Origin: Pseudomonadota bacterium
Lineage (GTDB): Bacteria > Pseudomonadota > Gammaproteobacteria > GRL18
DNA: 9,641 nt
Assembly (NCBI GenBank): GCA_030632745.1
Contig: DAOVUE010000018.1
Span: 1-9,641, forward strand
Direction of reading: 5' to 3'
The translations under genes were made by a program, and so were the position numbers. Below are positions 1 through 6,616 of the stretch, piece by piece (position 1 is the first letter of the stretch; the number at the start of each line of letters is the position of its first letter). The notes beneath the pieces are model-generated. The model saw only the letters and a list, made by a program, of their open reading frames with translations, was not told the origin of the DNA and did not search any database.

Positions 1-1
1 A

Positions 2-523
2 CTCAGACAACTTGGGGAACTTTTACCCAATAATCAGGGCTTGATTGAACGTGTTATTACCGTTACCGGTCCCGGTGTCAACAAGCCTGGTAATTATCTG
101 GTTCCCTTAGGCACCCCGATTCGTTTTTTATTAGATTATGTTGGTTTTTCAGGTAATGCCAATCATCTTATCCTGGGTGGACCCATGATGGGTTCAACTG
201 TCTCATCACTGGATGTTCCTATCACTAAACCTGTTTCAGGATTACTGGTTCTTAATGAACAATCAGTTGAAAAAGAGGATGGTGAAATTTATCCCTGTAT
301 CAAATGTGCCCGCTGTGTTGAGGCTTGTCCCATGTTTCTCAATCCTTCCATACTGGGACAATTAGCCGCCAAACGTGAATATGACACCATGCAGGAAAAT
401 TACAATTTAATGGATTGTTTTGAATGCGGATGCTGCAGCTATGTCTGCCCGTCCAACATCCCTCTGGTGCAATATTTTAGAATCTCTAAATCTGTTATGA
501 GAGAAAGAGCTGCCAGCGCATGA
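2..523 (+). CDS. rnfC: Rnf electron transport complex subunit C, 3' part
   Basis: RnfC is the peripheral subunit of the Rnf complex that carries iron-sulfur clusters and binds NAD(H) and flavin. Only the last 173 codons are present; the frame is open to the left edge, so the TTG at 41 is internal and not a start. Visible are the GGPMMG stretch (about 58 residues in) typical of the RnfC core, then two ferredoxin-type motifs of the form CxxCxxCxxxCP: CIKCARCVEACP encoded near 297-332 and CFECGCCSYVCP near 417-452. Each should bind one [4Fe-4S] cluster. These motifs separate RnfC from its NqrA relative, which lacks them. The protein ends shortly after the second cluster, so it is the short type without the long alanine-rich tail seen in E. 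coli RsxC. It is followed 46 bases later by rnfD. Confidence 0.95.
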   Translation, partial: LRQLGELLPNNQGLIERVITVTGPGVNKPGNYLVPLGTPIRFLLDYVGFSGNANHLILGGPMMGSTVSSLDVPITKPVSGLLVLNEQSVEKEDGEIYPCIKCARCVEACPMFLNPSILGQLAAKREYDTMQENYNLMDCFECGCCSYVCPSNIPLVQYFRISKSVMRERAASA

Positions 524-569
524 AAAATAAAAAAGAGCCATCAGCGTTTTAACAAGAGAATAGCCAGCA

Positions 570-1580
570 ATGATTGAAATACGTACATCACCTCATGTAA
601 AAGGTCCACTCAGTCTGCCGCAGATTATGCGTCAGGTTGTTTATGCTCTGCTGCCGATTTGTCTCTTTGCCGTTTATCAATTTGGTCTGAGTGCTTTAGC
701 ACTGATTCTTGTTGTTACACTTTCCTGTGTCTTAACTGAATTACTCTTTAATCGATTAGCTGATAAAAACAGTACTCTGCATGATAATAGTGTCTATATT
801 ACCGGTATTCTGCTCGCTCTGACTCTGCCTCCCGGTTTTCCATTATGGATGGGGGCGGTAGCAGGCTTTGTGGCCATAGCATTGGGTAAAAGTTTATTTG
901 GAGGGCTTGGATTTAACCCTTTTAATCCGGCACTACTAGGACGAGCCTTTGTACAGGCTGCTTTTCCTGTAGCGATTACCAGCTGGACACCTGCAGGTAT
1001 GAGTGATCGTTTTACTCAGTTTATTCCATCCAGCCTGTCTTTTCCCTTTGCTCTACCTGCTGCAACCGATGCCATTAGTGAAGCAACGCCCCTGGCACTG
1101 CATAAATTTGAAGCAACAACGACTTCATTCAATCACCTGTTTTTTGGTTTCAGCAGCGGCTCACTGGGTGAGACTTCCACTCTGATTATTTTACTTTGCG
1201 GAGCGTATTTAATCCTGCGCGGCATGATGGGCTGGCATATTCCTGTCGCTATATTGTTAAGTGCTGCAGTACTAAGCGGTGTGTTCTATCTGCTCAACAG
1301 CAGTCAATATCCCAGCCCTGTTTTTATGCTCACATCGGGAGGTTTGATGCTCGGCGCCCTGTTTATGGCAACTGATCCGGTTAGTGCACCGGTCACCCCT
1401 AAAGGCATGTGGATATTTGGATTTTTAATTGGAGCTTTAACTATTATTATTCGTTTATTCGGCGGTTTGCCAGAAGGTATTATGTACGCTATTTTATTAG
1501 CCAATGCATCTGTTCCACTCATTGAAGCGATGACTCAGCCAAAAAAATTCGGCTTGCTTAAAAACAGGAATAAAGAATGA
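570..1580 (+). CDS. rnfD: Rnf electron transport complex subunit D
   Basis: RnfD is the integral membrane subunit, homologous to NqrB, that carries covalently bound FMN and is part of the ion-translocating electron path. The 336-residue length is normal for the family. The N-terminus (SPHV near residues 7-10) matches the usual RnfD start. Hydrophobic segments lie around residues 22-60, 75-135 and 195-325. The conserved loop GGLGFNPFNPALLGRAF (111-127) is present. The FMN attachment threonine is expected in an S/T-G-A-T context; here the stretch is ISEATPL (169-175), making Thr173 the likely site, with Glu in place of the usual Gly. The Shine-Dalgarno sequence is weak (AGAGAATAG upstream). The stop overlaps the rnfG start (ATGA), which implies translational coupling. 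Confidence 0.96.
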   Translation: MIEIRTSPHVKGPLSLPQIMRQVVYALLPICLFAVYQFGLSALALILVVTLSCVLTELLFNRLADKNSTLHDNSVYITGILLALTLPPGFPLWMGAVAGFVAIALGKSLFGGLGFNPFNPALLGRAFVQAAFPVAITSWTPAGMSDRFTQFIPSSLSFPFALPAATDAISEATPLALHKFEATTTSFNHLFFGFSSGSLGETSTLIILLCGAYLILRGMMGWHIPVAILLSAAVLSGVFYLLNSSQYPSPVFMLTSGGLMLGALFMATDPVSAPVTPKGMWIFGFLIGALTIIIRLFGGLPEGIMYAILLANASVPLIEAMTQPKKFGLLKNRNKE

Positions 1581-2290
1581 CTGATACTGAACAAGCAATT
1601 AATCAGGTGACTGTCAGACAGACTTCTTCATTTGCGATGGTGGCAACGTTAGGTATTGTTGCCATGCTTTCAGGCCTGTTAGTCGTCATTACCTGGCAAT
1701 TAACTCTTGAGCCTATTGAAGAAAATAAACGCATTATGATTGAAAAAGCGATTTTTCAAGTTATTCCCAATGCTCAATATCGTCAGAGTTATACTATAAC
1801 AAATGCGGGACTTATCCCGGGTGATGAAGGCAAGGGCTTAGCATTTTTTGCCGTTTTTGATAAAACGGGAAAACTTAGGGGAATTGCGGTTGCTTCAGCT
1901 GCTCAGGGCTATGCAGGAATGGTCAATTTACTGTATGGATATGATCCGCAATGCGAATGTATACGTGGTTTCAGCATTATAAAAATGGCTGAAACACCGG
2001 GTCTGGGAGATAAAATACTAAGCGATGAAAATTTTCTTGCTAATTTTAATGCTCTGGATGCTCAGCTGAATAGTGAAAACAGTGCATTGAGTAATCCTAT
2101 TATCAGTGTCAAGCATGGCAGTAAAAGTAATCCATGGGAAGTGGATGCAATATCGGGAGCCACAATCACATCCAAAGCTGTTGCCAGGGCAATTAACCAG
2201 AGTGCTCAATTGATACTACCCAAACTTAAACCCTATCTGTCACAGATTAAGTATACACCAGCTGATCCTAGTGACAGCAAACAGGAGTAA
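1577..2290 (+). CDS. rnfG: Rnf electron transport complex subunit G (FMN-binding)
   Basis: RnfG (NqrC homologue) has one N-terminal membrane anchor and a periplasmic FMN-binding domain. In these 237 residues the anchor is at about 19-41. The FMN domain follows and includes ETPGLGDK (139-146) and the flavinylation motif SGATITS (193-199), with Thr196 as the expected site of phosphoester-linked FMN attached by ApbE. ApbE is not encoded in this window. The start is set by an AGGA eight bases upstream and by the four-base ATGA overlap with rnfD. Two cysteines (126 and 128, C-E-C) in the middle of the domain are not part of any motif I know. The length is slightly longer than the common 205-220 residues because of a polar C-terminal tail. 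Confidence 0.96.
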   Translation: MTDTEQAINQVTVRQTSSFAMVATLGIVAMLSGLLVVITWQLTLEPIEENKRIMIEKAIFQVIPNAQYRQSYTITNAGLIPGDEGKGLAFFAVFDKTGKLRGIAVASAAQGYAGMVNLLYGYDPQCECIRGFSIIKMAETPGLGDKILSDENFLANFNALDAQLNSENSALSNPIISVKHGSKSNPWEVDAISGATITSKAVARAINQSAQLILPKLKPYLSQIKYTPADPSDSKQE

Positions 2291-2292
2291 TT

Positions 2293-2943
2293 ATGCCTAT
2301 TAAAGAAGACCATACAATTACTGCTGATACATTTTTAGACGGAATATGGAAAGACAATCCGGTGTTTATCATGTTATTGGGTATGTGCCCTGTACTGGCG
2401 GTTACCAATTCAGTCATCAATGCGCTGGCAATGGGAATTGCCACGACATTTGTACTCATTTGCTCCAGTATATTAATTTCTCTATTACGAAAACTAATTC
2501 CTAAAGAAGTTCGTATCGCAACTTATATTGTCATTATTGCCACCTTTGTCACTATAACCGACTATGTTATTCAGGCCATTAGTCTGGAACTTTATAATGC
2601 TCTGGGTGCTTTTATTCAGCTGATTGTTGTGAATTGTATGATACTGGGCCGGGCTGAAGCCTATGCCTCAAAAAACCGCCCCTTAAAAACAGTCATCAAT
2701 GGACTGGGAATGGGACTCGGTTTTACCATTGCACTACTCTGTCTGGGCAGCGTTCGGGAGTTATTAGGCAGCGGCAGTTTATTAGGATTTTCAATTTTTG
2801 GCGCTCAGTTTCAACCCTGGGTTGTGATGATTCTTCCACCGGGTGGATTTTTTGTATTAGGCAGCTGGTTATTATTATTTAACTGGATCAGAGAACATAA
2901 TAAAAACAAGACTCAACAGCTTGAACAAAAAGGAACATCATAA
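2293..2943 (+). CDS. rnfE: Rnf electron transport complex subunit E
   Basis: RnfE (NqrD homologue) is a six-helix membrane protein that pairs with RnfA as inverted-topology halves and shares a [2Fe-2S] cluster with it inside the membrane. The 216-residue protein has the expected GMCPVLAVT (30-38) and NCMILGRAEA (114-123) motifs. Cys32 and Cys115 are the likely cluster ligands contributed by this subunit. The N-terminal stretch with DGIWKDNPVF (16-25) is characteristic of RnfE and NqrD, not RnfA. A strong AGGAG ends six bases before the ATG, two bases after the rnfG stop. The stop codon shares one base with the rnfA start (TAATG). The tail after residue 200 is hydrophilic and lysine/glutamine rich, as is usual. 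Confidence 0.96.
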   Translation: MPIKEDHTITADTFLDGIWKDNPVFIMLLGMCPVLAVTNSVINALAMGIATTFVLICSSILISLLRKLIPKEVRIATYIVIIATFVTITDYVIQAISLELYNALGAFIQLIVVNCMILGRAEAYASKNRPLKTVINGLGMGLGFTIALLCLGSVRELLGSGSLLGFSIFGAQFQPWVVMILPPGGFFVLGSWLLLFNWIREHNKNKTQQLEQKGTS

Positions 2944-3524
2944 TGCCTACTGATTCTGTATCATTTATCTTTCTCAATGCCTTTTTAATGAATAATTTTG
3001 TTCTGGCATTATTCCTGGGTATCTGCCCTTTTCTTGGCGTTTCCGGTAAATTAAAAACAGCCTGGTCAATGGGACTGGCCACTACCCTGGTGATGTTAAT
3101 CAGTTCCTTAAGTGCATATTTTATCAATCAGCTGCTGGTTTATTTTGCAATCGAATTTTTACGCCTGATTTGTTATATTGCCGTTATTGCTTCAGCTGTA
3201 CAATTAGTTGAAATGAGTATGAAAAAATTCTCCCCCGGTCTCTTCAGAGCACTGGGAATTTTCCTGCCCTTAATTACCACTAATTGTGCCATTCTCGGAC
3301 TGGCATTGTTTCAAACATTTAAAGAGTATAATTTTATTCAGTCATTAGCCTATAGTACTGGTGCCGGGGCTGGTTTTATTCTGGCCATAGTTTTAATGGC
3401 CGGTTTAAGAGAAAAACTGGAACTGGCCAACTTACCCAATACCAGTCAGGGTGCAGCAATGAGTTTGATGCTGGCAGGTATTTTATCACTCAGTTTTATG
3501 GGCTTCGCCGGACTCGGTAATTAG
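2943..3524 (+). CDS. rnfA: Rnf electron transport complex subunit A
   Basis: RnfA (NqrE homologue) is the six-helix partner of RnfE. The 193-residue length is typical. GICPFLGVS (26-34) and NCAILGLAL (114-122) are the paired family motifs, so Cys28 and Cys115 should complete the four-cysteine ligand set of the membrane [2Fe-2S] cluster with rnfE Cys32 and Cys115. The start codon overlaps the rnfE stop by one base and is preceded by AAGGAA. In clostridial-type operons rnfB follows at this point; here the next gene is a small NqrM-like protein after 16 bases, so the usual C-D-G-E-A-B order is broken. Confidence 0.96.
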   Translation: MPTDSVSFIFLNAFLMNNFVLALFLGICPFLGVSGKLKTAWSMGLATTLVMLISSLSAYFINQLLVYFAIEFLRLICYIAVIASAVQLVEMSMKKFSPGLFRALGIFLPLITTNCAILGLALFQTFKEYNFIQSLAYSTGAGAGFILAIVLMAGLREKLELANLPNTSQGAAMSLMLAGILSLSFMGFAGLGN

Positions 3525-3540
3525 CATTCAGGAATACAGA

Positions 3541-3765
3541 ATGGAAATAATAGGCAAATATTTTTTAGCTATGTCCTTTATGCTGTTTTTTTTATTGCTA
3601 TGGTACACAGTACAGAAATTATCACGAAAAATGGCTGCTGCTCATCCTGAATTTGGTAAAGCACGTGAAGAAGGCGGTGGATGCGGAGGCGGAGGGAAAT
3701 GTAATTGCGCTAATGTTAAAAGTTGTGTTAATAAAAAAGTAAAATCAATCAGCAGCAATTTGTAA
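3541..3765 (+). CDS. nqrM: NqrM-like (DUF539) small membrane cysteine protein
   Basis: A 74-residue protein with one N-terminal membrane helix (about 6-24), a short basic linker, then a glycine/cysteine-rich tail: CGG starting at 48, with cysteines at 48, 54, 56 and 62 (pattern C-x5-C-x-C-x5-C). This architecture, helix followed by CGG and C-x-C and a final Cys, is that of NqrM (DUF539). NqrM is known to be needed for maturation of Na+-NQR, probably by delivering iron to the NqrD/NqrE membrane Fe-S site. RnfE and RnfA are the homologues of those subunits and lie directly upstream, so a matching role for Rnf is a reasonable inference. AGGA ends seven bases before the ATG. The stretch with HPEFGKAREEGGG (35-47) before the first cysteine is longer than I recall for Vibrio NqrM, so the symbol is by similarity of layout only. 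Confidence 0.72.
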   Translation: MEIIGKYFLAMSFMLFFLLLWYTVQKLSRKMAAAHPEFGKAREEGGGCGGGGKCNCANVKSCVNKKVKSISSNL

Positions 3766-4003
3766 TTAAGCGAATATTAAGCACCACCCATCCTTATTAC
3801 CAGAACGTCCTGTTTCATCCAACTCCACCCGTAAATCACCTTGAACCTAGAAAACGACGTCAACGTTTTCTAGGTTGAACTTGACCATGTTCAAACCGAT
3901 CCATTGGACGTTTGATGATTTCACCATTAATCAACTCAAGGCGTTCGTCTTTTTTTAATGCTTGCATTAACTCATCAATGGTTGGTAATTTATAAGCTTA
4001 CAT
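3766..4003 (-). pseudogene. Uma2-family endonuclease remnant
   Basis: Read on the minus strand from ATG (4003-4001, with AAAGG about nine bases before it), the frame gives YKLPTIDEL, then DERLELINGEII and KRP, which match the N-terminal part of Uma2-family (PF05685) restriction-like endonucleases. Codon 2 is TAA. After the FEHGQVQ stretch the frame is broken by a 28-bp palindromic insertion at 3847-3874. Beyond it the frame resumes with GDLRVELDE and GNKDGW, and homology fades just before a TAA at 3768-3766, one base beyond the nqrM stop. Excluding the insertion and one repeat copy leaves 68 continuous codons. The rest of the gene, including the PD-(D/E)xK catalytic part (families are usually about 180-200 residues), is missing. 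The family assignment rests on remembered motif similarity. Confidence 0.72.
3841..3880. repeat. Palindromic insertion with 6-bp direct repeats
   Basis: TTGAAC occurs at 3841-3846 and again at 3875-3880. Between the copies are 28 bases with 10-bp inverted arms CTAGAAAACG (3847-3856) and CGTTTTCTAG (3864-3873) around a seven-base centre, ACGTCAA. Counting flanking bases the arms pair over 13 bp (3844-3856 with 3864-3876). The block lies within the Uma2 remnant, and removing 34 bases (insert plus one repeat) puts both coding halves back in frame. This is the pattern of a transposition event with target-site duplication, perhaps a minimal non-autonomous element or one left with only its terminal inverted repeats. 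There is no T-run, so it is not an ordinary terminator for the rnf operon. Confidence 0.7.
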
Positions 4004-4023
4004 TTTAGTAACCTTTTTTTATT

Positions 4024-4070
4024 AAAATCTTCAGATTTTCCAACAGTTTTATTATATTCTACAATAAAAC
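4024..4070. terminator. Weak AT-rich hairpins at the end of the exonuclease gene
   Basis: Two AT-rich inverted repeats lie here: AAAATCT/AGATTTT (4024-4030 and 4033-4039) and GTTTTATT/AATAAAAC (4046-4053 and 4063-4070). The second spans the stop codon of the minus-strand exonuclease gene. They could slow transcription leaving that gene or entering from the rnf side, but they lack a GC-rich stem, so a terminator role is uncertain. Confidence 0.25.
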
Positions 4071-4745
4071 ACTCTTTAGCGGTGGCGATTTTTTATCGTA
4101 TTTCCGTTCTATTTCAGCCAGAAATAACTCAGCTGTCGCCAGAGCATCACTCAGGGCATTATGTGCCTTATAACGGGGTAATTTATACTTTTCTCTTAGA
4201 TTAAATAAACGTAAGTCATTGGGAGAATATAAGGCAGTACGCTGATCCAGTCGTTTTCGTGCCAGAACCAGAGTGTCGATAATGGGAAAAACCGGCGCCA
4301 TTCCATAGAGTTTTTTACAGGTATATTGTAAAAAGTTTTTTTCTATCTGCGCAAAGTGAACTAAAACCACCTTACCTGCCATTGCCTGTAATAACTTTTC
4401 AATGACTTGCTCAACGTCCTGACCCCGGGATTTTATATCATCGGTAATTTGATGAATAATGACTCCTTCTTCTTTTAGATCACCCTGAGTATGAATCACC
4501 TGATGGTAAGCCGAAGACAGTAATATTTCAAAAGACTCAATAGCAATATGGCCTACACTGAGGATCTGATCGGTTTTAGCGTTCAGCCCGGTGGTTTCAA
4601 AATCCAGGGCTAAAATGGGGGTATTATGCAGTGCGGTTTTAGGCTCAGGAAAAGGAATCGATAAATAGTCTTTCAAAGGCCCTGCAGGAGCTTTATCAAA
4701 TAAGCGTTTTCTCTTTGCTTCATACCCGAACCATTGACTAAACAT
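4059..4745 (-). CDS. DEDDh-family 3'-5' exonuclease (DnaQ-like)
   Basis: A 228-residue protein of the DNA polymerase III epsilon-like exonuclease superfamily. After a charged N-terminal extension of about 40 residues come ExoI (LDFETTGL, 47-54, with Asp48 and Glu50), the HQIT motif (98-101), ExoII (VHFAQIEKNFL, 129-139) and ExoIII (HNALSDA, 195-201, with His195 and Asp200). Three of the metal/catalytic positions are standard; the ExoII Asp appears as Glu135. It lacks the C-terminal polymerase-binding tail of true DnaQ, so it is a stand-alone nuclease, probably for repair or RNA/DNA trimming. The ATG at 4745 is chosen because GGGAGG ends six bases before it; a TTG at 4763 that would overlap the upstream stop has no comparable site. 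It is the last gene of the minus-strand set, 14 bases after the CBS/DUF294 gene. Confidence 0.88.
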   Translation of the reverse strand: MFSQWFGYEAKRKRLFDKAPAGPLKDYLSIPFPEPKTALHNTPILALDFETTGLNAKTDQILSVGHIAIESFEILLSSAYHQVIHTQGDLKEEGVIIHQITDDIKSRGQDVEQVIEKLLQAMAGKVVLVHFAQIEKNFLQYTCKKLYGMAPVFPIIDTLVLARKRLDQRTALYSPNDLRLFNLREKYKLPRYKAHNALSDALATAELFLAEIERKYDKKSPPLKSVLL

Positions 4746-4759
4746 TTTTACCCTCCCAT

Positions 4760-6613
4760 TCAACTTATTTTATAACGTATTTCTACATAGTTCTGCAGGT
4801 TCTGTATGACTTTAAAGGTACCTTTTAAATGACTTCTTTCTAATTTTGAAATTTCTGACGGTGCCATAAAGTTATCTGCATCAACATCAATACTGATTTG
4901 CTGAGCCTGGTGCTTCACTCTTAAATTACTGATAAATTCAAAGGCATCCAGCAGGTCATCGGCACTTTCCCGAGTCAGTGACTTAGTGCCGCTCACCCGT
5001 TTTAAACGTTCGATAGTACTGACTTCCTCTACACCTTCAGCCAGCGCATAGATGCGGGCTAAATCAACAATGGGGGCTAAACCATTATGCTTTAAATCAA
5101 GAGTATCATTATGTTTACCATCATGAATTAGTACAAAATCTCGAAAAAAACCTAACGGAGGTTTTAGTTTTAAAGCATTAAAGGTCAAATGAGCCAGAAA
5201 TAAATTATTTTTAGGTGATAACCTCAACATCTTCTTTCGTACATCATCAACTAATTGAGTATCACCTGAAATACAGCGTAAATCAAAGAAAATACTGGAA
5301 TACATTAATGCTTTAGGTGATGGAGTGGTAATCCAGTTAGTAAAATATTCTGTCCAGCGCCGGGCCGGCTGACGCCATTTTGAATTGGTCGCCATCACAT
5401 CACCCGGGCAATAAACATAACCGCATTGATTTAAACCATCACAGACAAATTCAGCTAAAGCGGCAAACCATTGATCATCCTGTTTAGCCATTTGATCAGA
5501 AATAATTAAAGCATTATCCTGATCGGAATGACTGCTTTGCTCACGTCGCGCATGAGATCCGGCCGCTACCCAGGCATAGGGAACCGGAGCCGGTCCCAGT
5601 TCTCTTTCAGCCAGCTCAATTAAGCGCCGGGTAATTGCTGAGCTGATGGCGGTAATAATTTTTGCCAGGTGTTCGGCTTTTGCTCCCATTTGAACCAGCT
5701 GCAATTGCAGCTGAGGAATTATCTGAGCATGTTCCTGCATCTCTTCAACAGACTCAGACTTATTAATTGCATTAGTAATATAAACTGAATTTCTGCCTTC
5801 ATGACGTAGAAAATCAGAGACACTGATAATTCCCTTGAGCTGCTGATCATCAATCACCGGAAGATGCTGAATGTGTTTGCGAGTCATAATCATCATCGCC
5901 TCAAAGGCATCACTATCCTTTGATACAGAGACAAGACCGGTGGTCATAATATGTTCCACAGGATTTGATACAGGCACATTGCTGGCAACACAACGTTTAG
6001 TAATATCTTTATCTGTTAAAATACCGACAGCCTGACCATCCTGCAATATAATTAATGATGAGACATTTTTATCAGCCATGATAATGGCTGCATTATGGAT
6101 ACTGATACTGATGTCTGCCGTGATCACCGAATGATTCATCACATCAGAAAGAGTTGTCTGCATTAAAGATAAAGCCTGAGTATTTTTTCCCTCCATCTCT
6201 TTCATATTTTGATGAAGACGCTGAGTAGAGGTTTTCTGCAAATAAGATAATTCTTCAGGGTAATCCTGTAAGATAACACTTAGAGTCCTGCAGGCAATGG
6301 TGTAAACCAGAGTATCTTCTTCTACATGAATGCTGAATTTTATGGTTTCCAGTAACTGGCAAAAAGCCGTACAAATATCACCCTCCCCTAACTTGCCTAA
6401 TAATTCCTGCTGTTCGGATAATAAAGTTACCGCTCCCTTGCGTAATAAATAGAGTCGTCCCTGACTGGTAGGTTCTACCGGAACAATAGTTCCACGTCGA
6501 ATGTAGCGAATGGTCATTTTTTTTATCAATTGTTCGATAATGGCCTGAGGTAAATGCTCAAAGGGATGAATTGTACTGACAAAATCAGAAATTTCCTGTA
6601 GTTCAATTTCCAT
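4760..6613 (-). CDS. cNMP-binding / CBS-pair / DUF294 putative nucleotidyltransferase
   Basis: A 617-residue soluble protein with four parts. Residues about 14-130 form a cyclic-nucleotide-binding-like beta barrel (RRGTIVPVE near 39-47, then LYLLRKGAVTLL). Residues about 154-275 hold two CBS domains, which usually bind adenine nucleotides (GILTDKDITKR at 197-207 and GIISVSDFLRH at 261-271 end each repeat). Residues about 300-450 form the DUF294 nucleotidyltransferase-like domain with GSHARRE (352-358) and SDQD (363-366), the G-S and D-x-D signature also seen in GlnD/GlnE-type enzymes. Residues about 455-612 are the helical DUF294 C-terminal domain. The metal-binding acids are present, so activity is possible; the target is unknown. 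Proteins of this layout often lie beside VC_2705/ActP-type symporters and a DnaQ-like exonuclease, as here, which suggests control of carboxylate uptake or metabolism (inference). AGGAAAG in the end of the previous gene serves as the ribosome site; the gap is three bases. Confidence 0.9.
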   Translation of the reverse strand: MEIELQEISDFVSTIHPFEHLPQAIIEQLIKKMTIRYIRRGTIVPVEPTSQGRLYLLRKGAVTLLSEQQELLGKLGEGDICTAFCQLLETIKFSIHVEEDTLVYTIACRTLSVILQDYPEELSYLQKTSTQRLHQNMKEMEGKNTQALSLMQTTLSDVMNHSVITADISISIHNAAIIMADKNVSSLIILQDGQAVGILTDKDITKRCVASNVPVSNPVEHIMTTGLVSVSKDSDAFEAMMIMTRKHIQHLPVIDDQQLKGIISVSDFLRHEGRNSVYITNAINKSESVEEMQEHAQIIPQLQLQLVQMGAKAEHLAKIITAISSAITRRLIELAERELGPAPVPYAWVAAGSHARREQSSHSDQDNALIISDQMAKQDDQWFAALAEFVCDGLNQCGYVYCPGDVMATNSKWRQPARRWTEYFTNWITTPSPKALMYSSIFFDLRCISGDTQLVDDVRKKMLRLSPKNNLFLAHLTFNALKLKPPLGFFRDFVLIHDGKHNDTLDLKHNGLAPIVDLARIYALAEGVEEVSTIERLKRVSGTKSLTRESADDLLDAFEFISNLRVKHQAQQISIDVDADNFMAPSEISKLERSHLKGTFKVIQNLQNYVEIRYKIS

Positions 6614-6616
6614 AAT

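Noticed and set aside
41..43. TTG as start of the RnfC gene
   Set aside because: The same frame is open to the left edge and continues family-like sequence, so the gene is truncated by the window and does not start here.
1003..1522. Open frames of 60-72 codons inside rnfD on both strands
   Set aside because: They overlap a well-supported membrane protein gene, show no family motifs and have no ribosome sites.
3844..3876. Palindrome as terminator of the rnf operon
   Set aside because: No T-run follows on either strand, and the flanking direct repeats and frame restoration explain it better as an insertion.
4746..4763. TTG start giving a longer exonuclease overlapping the upstream gene
   Set aside because: The ATG at 4745 has GGGAGG at ideal distance, while the TTG lacks a ribosome site; the extra six codons include that GGGAGG.
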